DNA of 64,000 nt, from positions 434,001-498,000 of the forward strand of contig JAPOVV010000115.1 in assembly GCA_026707945.1 (NCBI GenBank), given 5' to 3'. Under the pieces are notes generated by a model. It searched no databases, was not told the DNA's origin, and saw nothing but the letters and a program-made list of their open reading frames with translations. Origin of the DNA: Gammaproteobacteria bacterium (GTDB lineage: Bacteria; Pseudomonadota; Gammaproteobacteria; Pseudomonadales; Azotimanducaceae). Within the stretch, counting starts at the first letter, position 1. Every line of letters begins with the position of its first letter. Below are positions 58,097-64,000 of the stretch, in pieces. The translations under genes and the position numbers were made by a program.

Positions 58097-59509
58097 GTGA
58101 CTGACGCCGACGTCCAAGCTTCGGACCAACAACGCGCTCAGCGGCGACTAGGCGGCGCAGAGGCGAGTTTGCTTGACGGCTCAATTCCGCGGCAGCTGTT
58201 CAGGTTAACGGTGCCCATGTTGCTGGGATTCTCATCGATGATGATCGCATCGTTAATCGACACGTACTACGTGGGACAGATTGGCACGATCGAGCTGGCC
58301 GCCGTGACCTTGACATTCCCACTCGTCATGGGCTTCTCAAGTCTTTCCATGGGCTTCGGAATAGGTGCGACGTCGATCATCTCTCGGACAGTGGGCGCAG
58401 GTGATTGGGCGACGGCTCAACGAATCGCGACGCACACACTGATGCTCGTGATTTGTTTCGTGTCGGTGCTCAGTGTCGTCGGTTTTGTGTTTGCGGAATC
58501 GATCTTCGTGATGCTCAACGCGCGCGAGGAACTCTTCCCAATCGCGGTGCAGTACACCTATATCACGCTGCTAGGCGTACCAATCCTAGCCGTTCCGATG
58601 GTAGGCGGCATGATGCTGCGATCATTTAACGACGTGCGTTCTCCAGCCATCATCATGGTCGCTGGGGCCATCATTCAAGTGATCATTGCGCCGGCGCTCA
58701 TCTGGGGAATTGGCTCGTGGGAAGGACTCGGCGTCTTCGGTTCGGCGTGGTCATTCGTGCTTTCTCGATTAATCGTCGCGATTTACGCAATCGGGTTGTT
58801 CCGACGCCGCGGTTTCATTCAGCATCCAGGTTCATTTAAGGCTTTTCGAACGTCTGTTCGCGAAGTGATGCGGCTGGCGATACCTTCAATGGCGAGTCAA
58901 GTCTTGATGCCTGTCTCGATGTATCTGATCATGATGCTCATCGCGTTGTATGACAATCATGTCGTCGCCGCATATGGTGTCGCGACGCGAATCGAGTCGA
59001 TGACCATGATCGTGATCATGGCGATGAGTTCAAGCATGGGTCCTTTTGTCGGTCAGAACTTTGGCGCGCGCCGATTCGACCGGATTCAAAGCGCGCTTCG
59101 GATGAGTTATGGGTTCTGTTTTACCTATGGACTCATCGTTACCGTGATCCTGGTGTTACTTGGAGGCGCAATTTCAGGCGTCTTTAGAGACGACCCGGCA
59201 GTTGTCGCTGTCGCAACTGAGTTCTTCTACATCGTCCCGATCACGCTTGGGATCATGAGTGTCGCGATGATCGCGGGTAGTACGTTTGTGGCATATGGTG
59301 AACCGATACCGTCTTTCGTGTTGTCCATGTTCCGCATGTTCGTGGTGCTGTTACCACTCTGTTATTTGCTGAATTGGCTCTTTGGTTACATCGGTATCTT
59401 CATCGCGATCGCGATCACGAACGGTTTGGTAGGATTGATTGCGGTTTTTTGGCTCGGCACAATGACCAAGCGATTTGAGAGACAGCTATCGCCGCAAACG
59501 GCGTTGTAG
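58097..59509 (+). CDS. MATE-family multidrug efflux transporter
   Basis: A 470-residue inner-membrane protein with about twelve hydrophobic helices in two bundles. Typical blocks are IPRQLFRLTVPMLLGFSSMMIASLIDTYYVGQIG, AVTLTFPLVMGFSSLSMGFGIGATSIISRTVGAG, and IPSMASQVLMPVSMYLIMMLIA in the second half. It exports cationic compounds using sodium or proton exchange. The start is GTG. It lies 39 bases after the permease genes and so probably shares their promoter. A small CGAGC/GCTCG hairpin follows (59523-59537). Confidence 0.9.
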   Translation: MTDADVQASDQQRAQRRLGGAEASLLDGSIPRQLFRLTVPMLLGFSSMMIASLIDTYYVGQIGTIELAAVTLTFPLVMGFSSLSMGFGIGATSIISRTVGAGDWATAQRIATHTLMLVICFVSVLSVVGFVFAESIFVMLNAREELFPIAVQYTYITLLGVPILAVPMVGGMMLRSFNDVRSPAIIMVAGAIIQVIIAPALIWGIGSWEGLGVFGSAWSFVLSRLIVAIYAIGLFRRRGFIQHPGSFKAFRTSVREVMRLAIPSMASQVLMPVSMYLIMMLIALYDNHVVAAYGVATRIESMTMIVIMAMSSSMGPFVGQNFGARRFDRIQSALRMSYGFCFTYGLIVTVILVLLGGAISGVFRDDPAVVAVATEFFYIVPITLGIMSVAMIAGSTFVAYGEPIPSFVLSMFRMFVVLLPLCYLLNWLFGYIGIFIAIAITNGLVGLIAVFWLGTMTKRFERQLSPQTAL

Positions 59510-59522
59510 ACCCAACTAAATT

Positions 59523-59537
59523 CGAGCGATTGGCTCG
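59523..59537 (+). terminator. Possible terminator after the MATE gene, adjacent to insertion
   Basis: The perfect 5-bp stem CGAGC-GATTG-GCTCG is followed by TTAATAAAT. It lies between the MATE gene and the flavodoxin gene that is convergent to it, and was separated from the flavodoxin gene by the TnpB element. Weak as a terminator. Confidence 0.35.
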
Positions 59538-59546
59538 TTAATAAAT

Positions 59547-59574
59547 GGCGCTTATGTAGTTACTTGTGGTTTTC
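59547..59574 (+). repeat. Left terminal inverted repeat of TnpB element
   Basis: Starts GGCGCTTATGTAGTT and ends GTGGTTTTC. Matches the complement of the right end at 25 of 28 positions, differing only at positions 16-18. Confidence 0.85.
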
Positions 59575-59698
59575 GCTTAGTGGTTACGTGATCCCCCGCC
59601 TATCTTATTGATTTTGTGAGGTAATCAGGCACAACTGCCGACGAGTCGACCCGACGATTTCTTTTGCGCAGTCACGGATATGAGCTTAAGCTTCCGCT

Positions 59699-60904
59699 GT
59701 GATTACGTATACCTATAAGGCCAAGCTAAACGCCCATACGCATCGGAACCTCGCCGAGTTCCTGACGCAGCAACGGCTGCTTTACAACGGGGCGCTGCAG
59801 GAACGCATCGACTGCTACCAGAAAACGGGTGACAGCATCAGCCTCTTCGACCAACGCGGGTCGCTGACGACGCTTCGCCACACCGATGAATGGTTTGGCA
59901 AGTTTGACCGCTGGTGTCAGGATTCGGCGTTGGTCCGGGTCGACCGGGCGTTCCAGCGGTTCTTCCGCGAAGGTCGCGGGTTTCCGCGCTTCAAGTCGTC
60001 GAAGTGCAGCGTGATGTCGTTTGAGACCCTCCAGATCAAGCCCATGTTTAACGGCAAGTACGGATCCGTGAAGATCAAGGGGATCGGGCGGTTCCGCTGG
60101 CGACAGGACGATCGATGTGACGATCGCGACAAGGTCAAGCTCCTACGGGTCGTGCAACGACCCACCGGGGTCTTCATCCAGTTGGTGTGCGACGTAGAGA
60201 CCCGACGCATCGGACTGAACCGTGCCATCGGCATCGATGTCGGGGTAAGCGTGAACGCGGCGTTGTCCGATGGTACGGTGATTCCACGCCATACCCCGGA
60301 CCGTGCCGAGATCCGCCGCAAGCAACGTGCCTTGAGTCGCTGCAAGCGGGGGTCGAAGGGTCGTGCGAAACGACGGCAGGCGCTTGCGCGGGCGTGTTAT
60401 CGGGCGCGTGTGCAGCGTCACAATGCCCTGCATCGTCTCACCAGCGAGATCGTCAAACTTCACGGCAAATGGATTGCGGTGGAAGATCTCGACATCGAGG
60501 CGATGACCGCATCGGCGGCCGGTACCGCCGATTGCCCAGGACGCCGGGTCAAGCAGAAGACCGGATTGAATCGCTCGATCCTCGACCAGAATTGGGGGAT
60601 GTTCATCATGCAACTCGACTACAAGGCTGCAAGCGCCGGTGGTCAGTTGGTGCGCGTCGACCCCAAACACACCACGCAACGATGTTCTCGTTGTGGTGGT
60701 TTACCGAACAAAGCGTTAACGCTGAAGGATCGTTGGTATCACTGCACCCATTGCGGATATGGTGACGACCGCGACGTGAACGCGGCGAAGAATGTGTTGC
60801 TCAAGGGGTTTGCGCTCTTTGATGCGGGTGGTTCTTTTCCCGCAGTGTCGGCAACTGAAACACAGAATCAAGACGTGGGTCTTGATCGACATGAAACCGT
60901 GTAA
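59699..60904 (+). CDS. tnpB: TnpB-type RNA-guided nuclease (IS200/IS605/IS1341 group)
   Basis: A 401-residue TnpB. The RuvC core has its three acidic residues in IGIDVGVSV (Asp), VEDLDIEAM (Glu) and DRDVNAAKN (Asp). The C-terminal zinc ribbon is CSRCG and CTHCG. The N-terminal LTQQRLLYNGALQERIDCY matches the OrfB helix-turn-helix domain. The catalytic set looks intact. The start is GTG. No tnpA is present. Codon use is visibly richer in GC than neighbouring genes, consistent with recent acquisition. Confidence 0.94.
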   Translation: MITYTYKAKLNAHTHRNLAEFLTQQRLLYNGALQERIDCYQKTGDSISLFDQRGSLTTLRHTDEWFGKFDRWCQDSALVRVDRAFQRFFREGRGFPRFKSSKCSVMSFETLQIKPMFNGKYGSVKIKGIGRFRWRQDDRCDDRDKVKLLRVVQRPTGVFIQLVCDVETRRIGLNRAIGIDVGVSVNAALSDGTVIPRHTPDRAEIRRKQRALSRCKRGSKGRAKRRQALARACYRARVQRHNALHRLTSEIVKLHGKWIAVEDLDIEAMTASAAGTADCPGRRVKQKTGLNRSILDQNWGMFIMQLDYKAASAGGQLVRVDPKHTTQRCSRCGGLPNKALTLKDRWYHCTHCGYGDDRDVNAAKNVLLKGFALFDAGGSFPAVSATETQNQDVGLDRHETV

Positions 60905-60939
60905 TGAGTGTGAAAACCACACAGAACTACATAAGCGCC
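60824..60939 (+). ncRNA. Candidate guide (omega/reRNA) scaffold at the tnpB 3' end
   Basis: Three hairpins follow one another at the end of tnpB and into the right end: GCGGG/CCCGC (60824-60843), ATCAAGAC-GTGG-GTCTTGAT (60867-60886, perfect 8 bp) and GTGTG/CACAC (60908-60922). TnpB guide RNAs normally come from this position. If the scaffold ends at the right terminal repeat, the guide would start with the flanking target sequence. Inferred, not shown. Confidence 0.4.
60912..60939 (+). repeat. Right terminal inverted repeat of TnpB element
   Basis: Ends AACTACATAAGCGCC, the complement of the left end. Its last base forms part of the present TAG stop codon of the flavodoxin-like gene. Confidence 0.85.
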
Positions 60940-61400
60940 TAATAGATTCCGGCCTCTAATCCGATCGCCATCGCCAAACCTAGTTCTCGACAAGCTTCGA
61001 TTTGATCCGGTGTCGCGACACCTTTCACGATGATCGGTTCCTGGACTTCGATAAAAGGGTAGCCTTTGCCGATGCGTCGAATTGCCGTCAACGCGCCGGT
61101 CCCGTCGTTCCCCGCACTAATGAAAATGCCGCAAGGCAACGGTTTGATCTTACCTTCAACTTCGTAGAAGGTCCGATCGAGAAAGTCCTTCATACCGCCT
61201 GACATGTAACCGAAATTCTCAGGTGTACCTAGTATCAAGCCATCTGCAGCAAGCAGGTCAGATGCGTCGGCTTCGAGGGCTTGCTTCATCACAACGTCAG
61301 TCGATTCGATTTCATCGTCTGTGGCTCCCGCGTGTACTGCGTCCGCCATACGTTGCGTCTGACCTGATTTAGAGTGATAGACGATCAGAAGTCGTGGCAA
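60939..61400 (-). CDS. Flavodoxin/WrbA-like NAD(P)H-dependent oxidoreductase
   Basis: A 153-residue FMN-binding protein. The phosphate loop is IVYHSKSGQTQRM (residues ~6-18), followed by GLILGTPENFGYMSGGMKDFLDRTFY and FISAGNDGTGALTAIRRIGKG. It matches small flavodoxin-like quinone reductases. The start is TTG. The C-terminus ends GIY and its stop codon (TAG) is half supplied by the inserted TnpB element; before insertion it was TAA at the same codon, so the protein is unchanged. Confidence 0.87.
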   Translation of the reverse strand: MPRLLIVYHSKSGQTQRMADAVHAGATDDEIESTDVVMKQALEADASDLLAADGLILGTPENFGYMSGGMKDFLDRTFYEVEGKIKPLPCGIFISAGNDGTGALTAIRRIGKGYPFIEVQEPIIVKGVATPDQIEACRELGLAMAIGLEAGIY

Positions 61401-61561
61401 AGTAACTAGGAATGCAGATAGCGGGAGGCACCATTATTGTGATCTGCGTGTTCATTGGATGAGGTATGTCGTGCGGGTCGTCACGTTCAGCTCAACTCCA
61501 CATCAATCGCGCGCAAGCTTGGCGTACGGATATGCAAAATCGCGTGTACGGAGGCTTGTGC
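61401..61561. other. Intergenic region upstream of E1 alpha gene
   Basis: No gene is seen here. The divergent promoters for the flavodoxin gene and the dehydrogenase operon must lie in it; none is clear. CGGAGG just before 61562 is the ribosome site of the next gene. Confidence 0.3.
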
Positions 61562-62527
61562 ATGGAACTGAATAACGAAGCACTGTTAGATATCCATCAC
61601 CGAATGGTGCGAATCCGGACGTTTGAGACGGAAGCGGGCAAGTTGGCTGAAGCCGGCAAAATCCCGGGCGCATTACATCTATACGTCGGTCAGGAAGCGG
61701 TTGCCTCCGGCATCATGGCACATCTCTCCAACGACGACTGGATTACGAGCACGCACCGCGGTCATGGCCATCTGATTGCGAAAGGCGGTGAATTCGGCAA
61801 GATGTTTGCCGAATTGTTCGGTCGTGCAACGGGCTACTGCAAAGGCAAGGGCGGCAGCATGCACATTTCCAACATGGATTTAGGCATGCTCGGCGCTAAC
61901 GGTATCGTAGGTGCAGGTCCGCCGATTGCCGTCGGCGCAGCGTTTTCGATCAAGTACCGAAACGTCCAGAACGTCGCGGTTACGTTCTTTGGCGATGGAG
62001 CTAGTAACGAGGGCTCATTCCATGAAGCTGCGAATATGGCGGCGTTGTACAAGCTACCGATGTTGTTCGTTTGCGAGAACAATGGCTATGGCGAGTACAC
62101 ACCGCAAGCCAACCACCAAGCGATCGTTGACGTTGCTGATCGCGCAGCAGGATACGGCATGCCAGGGGTTGTCGTCGACGGAATGGATGCAGTCGCGGTT
62201 TATGAAGCCGCGGACGCGGCGATTGAACGTGCGAAGGCTGGCGATGGTCCATCGTTACTTGAGTGCAAGACGTATCGCTTCTTTGACCACGTTGGCGTCC
62301 GTGGGATGGGATTGAGTTATCGAACCGATGAGGAACTCGCGGAATGGCAGAAACGTGATCCCATTCATATGTTTGAGGCGCGTCTGGCCGAACTCGACGT
62401 GTTATCGAAGGAAGATGCGGTAAAGATCCATGAGAGTGTGTTGGCAGATGTGCAAGAAGGCATTGAGTTTGCGGAAAACAGTCCAATGCCTGATCCTGCG
62501 ACATTGCTTGAAGATGTGTATGCCTAG
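61562..62527 (+). CDS. 2-oxoacid/acetoin dehydrogenase E1 alpha subunit
   Basis: Thiamine-diphosphate subunit of a pyruvate/acetoin-type dehydrogenase, 321 residues. ThDP motif: FFGDGASNEGSFHEAANMAALYKLP with ENNGY downstream; also TSTHRGHGHLIAKG and KGKGGSMHISN. The frame runs back to 61466, but GGAGG 7 bases before the ATG at 61562, and the start of homology (LLDIHHRMVRIRTFE), support the shorter form. With the E1 beta and AcoX-like genes behind it, an acetoin dehydrogenase cluster (acoA-like) is likely, although E2 is outside the window. Confidence 0.9.
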   Translation: MELNNEALLDIHHRMVRIRTFETEAGKLAEAGKIPGALHLYVGQEAVASGIMAHLSNDDWITSTHRGHGHLIAKGGEFGKMFAELFGRATGYCKGKGGSMHISNMDLGMLGANGIVGAGPPIAVGAAFSIKYRNVQNVAVTFFGDGASNEGSFHEAANMAALYKLPMLFVCENNGYGEYTPQANHQAIVDVADRAAGYGMPGVVVDGMDAVAVYEAADAAIERAKAGDGPSLLECKTYRFFDHVGVRGMGLSYRTDEELAEWQKRDPIHMFEARLAELDVLSKEDAVKIHESVLADVQEGIEFAENSPMPDPATLLEDVYA

Positions 62528-62559
62528 TTGTAGATGTCTCGCGGAAAGTAAGGAAAACC

Positions 62560-63549
62560 ATGGCTGAACAACGTGAATTGACGTACATTGCTGCCGTTGC
62601 AGAAGCTTCGCGAACGGTGTTGCTTGAACAGGAGAATGCGTTTATCGCTGGGGAAGATGTCGCGGGCGCTGGGGGTGTCTTCGGTTCGTATCGCGGCATC
62701 TTGGACGAATTTGGCGATGAACGTATTGTCGATACGCCGATTTCTGAAGAAGGCATCATCGGCTTGGGCGTTGGTGCGGCAGCGACGGGCCTCCGTCCGA
62801 TCGTCGACATCATGTTCATGGACTTCATGGGCGAATGTATGGACGAAATCGCCAATCAGATGGCGAAGATGCGTTACATGTTCGGTGGCTCTGCATCGTT
62901 GCCAATCACGGTGATCACGATGTCGGGCGGCGGCATGAATATGGCCGCACAGCATTCCCAAAGTCTTGAGGCGTGGATTTGCCACTTACCCGGTCTGAAG
63001 GTCGTCGCGCCATCGACACCGTACGACGTGAAAGGTTTGATCATCAGCGCATCCCGTGACGACAACCCAGTGTTCGTCGTACTGAACAAGCTCTCGCTAG
63101 GGAATCGAGGGCACGTACCTGAAGAGAGTTACACCGTCCCTTTAGGTGAAGCGAGTGTCGTTCGTGAAGGCTCAGATGTTTCGATCGTAACGTATAGTCG
63201 GATGGTAGGAGAATCGATCAGTGCGGCAAATACCTTGAGTGAGAACGGTATCGAAGCCGAGGTGTTGGATTTACGTTCGTTGCAACCTATGGATACCGAA
63301 GCGATTGTCGCTTCTGTCAAGAAAACACAACGAGTCGTCGTCGTACATGAAGCCGTGCGGTTCGGCGGTCTCGGCGGGGAAATCGCTGCTCAAATCCAAG
63401 AAGATGCTTTTGACTATCTAGATGCCCCAGTGGCACGGGTAGGTGCACCATTCAGCCCAGTTCCGTTCAGTCCGGTACTCGAGCAAGCGTACATTCCTAA
63501 CGCGGGTCGCATCGTCACGGAAGTAAACGAACTTCTGAACGCAGCCTAG
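62560..63549 (+). CDS. 2-oxoacid/acetoin dehydrogenase E1 beta subunit
   Basis: A 329-residue partner of the E1 alpha subunit. Conserved blocks: GEDVAGAGGVFGSYRGILDEFG, TPISEEGIIGLGVGAAATGLRPIVDIMFMDF, the transketolase C-terminal EAEVLDLRSLQPMDTEAI, and VVVHEAVRFGGLGGEIAAQI. 32 bases after E1 alpha, and 9 bases before the AcoX-like gene. The E2 and E3 parts are expected downstream of the window. Confidence 0.92.
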   Translation: MAEQRELTYIAAVAEASRTVLLEQENAFIAGEDVAGAGGVFGSYRGILDEFGDERIVDTPISEEGIIGLGVGAAATGLRPIVDIMFMDFMGECMDEIANQMAKMRYMFGGSASLPITVITMSGGGMNMAAQHSQSLEAWICHLPGLKVVAPSTPYDVKGLIISASRDDNPVFVVLNKLSLGNRGHVPEESYTVPLGEASVVREGSDVSIVTYSRMVGESISAANTLSENGIEAEVLDLRSLQPMDTEAIVASVKKTQRVVVVHEAVRFGGLGGEIAAQIQEDAFDYLDAPVARVGAPFSPVPFSPVLEQAYIPNAGRIVTEVNELLNAA

Positions 63550-63558
63550 CGAACGAAC

Positions 63559-64000
63559 ATGGACATTGGCATCATTGCCAATCCTGCTTCAGGAAAAGAT
63601 ATCCGGCGTCTTACCGCTCGTGCATCGGTATTCGACAACCAGGAGAAGTCGGCAATCGTGCGCCGTTGTATCGCTGGTATCGAGGGGTTGTGTCCCGACG
63701 CCAATATTCACTACTATCCGGATACTCATCACATCACTCAAGCCGCGCTCGCCCAGTCTGGTCTGCGAAGCCATCCGATTGATGGGGAATTCACCGCGAC
63801 GGCATACGACTCGACGTTAGCAGCACATCACCTGCGAGATGCGGACGTCGTGATTTCATTGGGAGGCGACGGGACGAACCGAGCGATTGGTAAAACCCTA
63901 GGCGACGTGCCGTTAGTCGCGCTGTCAACGGGAACGAACAACGCATTTCCGGTCTTCTGTGAAGCGACAACCGCCGGAATGGCGGCAGCCCTTCTCGCGA
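63559..64000 (+). CDS. AcoX-like ATP-NAD kinase family protein, 3' end outside window
   Basis: The frame is open from an ATG at 63559 to the end of the window (147 codons). It starts MDIGIIANPASGKDIRRL and contains the NAD/diacylglycerol kinase motif ISLGGDGTNRAIG and ALSTGTNNAFP. The order E1 alpha, E1 beta, AcoX-like is that of many acetoin dehydrogenase clusters, in which AcoX function is not established. Only the N-terminal part is seen. Confidence 0.82.
   Translation, partial: MDIGIIANPASGKDIRRLTARASVFDNQEKSAIVRRCIAGIEGLCPDANIHYYPDTHHITQAALAQSGLRSHPIDGEFTATAYDSTLAAHHLRDADVVISLGGDGTNRAIGKTLGDVPLVALSTGTNNAFPVFCEATTAGMAAALLA

Larger units (their letters stand above)
59539..60947 (+). mobile_element. 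TnpB-carrying element with 28-bp inverted ends and 8-bp target duplication
   Basis: The ends 59547-59574 and 60912-60939 are inverted repeats, identical at 25 of 28 positions, both starting GGCGCTTATGTAGTT. Outside them lie TAATAAAT (59539-59546) and TAATAGAT (60940-60947), a target duplication with one change. Removing the element and one copy restores an intact TAA stop for the flavodoxin gene. The only gene inside is tnpB. The ends and duplication are not those of the IS200/IS605 type and suggest movement by a DDE transposase supplied elsewhere (ISL3-like ends are one possibility). Confidence 0.75.

Noticed and set aside
60143-60765. Long ORFs overlapping tnpB on both strands
   Set aside because: Shadows caused by the GC-rich codon use of tnpB; the RuvC and zinc-ribbon frame is the real one.
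59699-60939. Standard IS200/IS605 element
   Set aside because: The ends are long inverted repeats with a target duplication and there is no tnpA; only the tnpB gene itself belongs to that group.
61466-61561. Longer E1 alpha protein from 61466
   Set aside because: The extra 32 residues have no family resemblance and the GGAGG site fits the ATG at 61562.

Overview
The window reads as chromosomal DNA of a gammaproteobacterium, probably an aquatic or marine one. This rests on gene order (uvrC-pgsA-tRNA-Cys; a DUF3450/ExbB/ExbB/ExbD/TonB/TPR cluster; phoBR fused to pstSCAB-phoU), E. coli-like RibC, ThiC and LipA sequences, and mid-range GC with frequent GTG and TTG starts. Genes are dense on both strands and no CRISPR array was seen.

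Layout. 1-3.5 kb: the end of a ribokinase gene, a HAD hydrolase, an enoyl-CoA hydratase followed by a clear terminator, and an SDR oxidoreductase. 3.5-11.9 kb, minus strand: one seven-gene phosphate operon (phoB-phoR-pstS-pstC-pstA-pstB-phoU) with a Pho box in front of phoB; PstC and PstA carry unusually large extra domains. 12.1-18.4 kb: dienelactone hydrolase, then a TonB2-type energy transduction operon with a long hairpin-rich leader and a perfect terminator. 18.5-26.1 kb: a vitamin/pyrimidine run (ribC-pyrF-thiD-thiE and a second ThiE-like gene), then a TPP riboswitch with a terminator touching the start codon of thiC, then thiC-thiO-thiS-thiG. 26.1-31.4 kb: glutaryl-CoA dehydrogenase, uvrC, a DUF2799 lipoprotein, pgsA, tRNA-Cys and a CHY zinc finger protein. 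31.4-35.1 kb: hydantoinase/oxoprolinase A and B.

35.1-35.4 kb, minus strand: a tRNA-Leu(UAA) gene split after U34 by a 213-nt group I intron that closely resembles the cyanobacterial and plastid tRNA-Leu intron. 35.5-41.1 kb: EamA transporter, peroxiredoxin, glutathione transferase, SPOR lipoprotein, HNH nuclease and M20 peptidase. 41.1-48.9 kb, minus strand: BtuB-like receptor, BtuF-like binding protein and a DUF6580 membrane protein (a possible corrinoid uptake set without BtuCD), then cysS, leucyl aminopeptidase, lipA and a small split-barrel oxidoreductase. 49.0-50.9 kb: a probable acquired RES-type toxin/antitoxin pair preceded by repeat sequence and an 11-base match to a tRNA-Ser 3' end. 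50.9-59.5 kb: asnS, a FemAB/GNAT-like protein, a MacAB-like exporter (adaptor, ATPase, two FtsX permeases) and a MATE transporter.

59.5-60.9 kb: a TnpB gene in a compact element bounded by 28-bp terminal inverted repeats (25/28 identical) and a near-perfect 8-bp target duplication, inserted exactly at the stop codon of a flavodoxin-like gene. 61.5-64 kb: E1 alpha and beta of a 2-oxoacid/acetoin dehydrogenase followed by a truncated AcoX-like kinase gene.

The two strongest points for a second look are the intron-containing tRNA-Leu and the TIR-bounded TnpB element. The DUF6580-BtuF-BtuB set, the RES pair and the riboswitch/terminator arrangement come next. All family assignments come from reading motifs; no database search was run.
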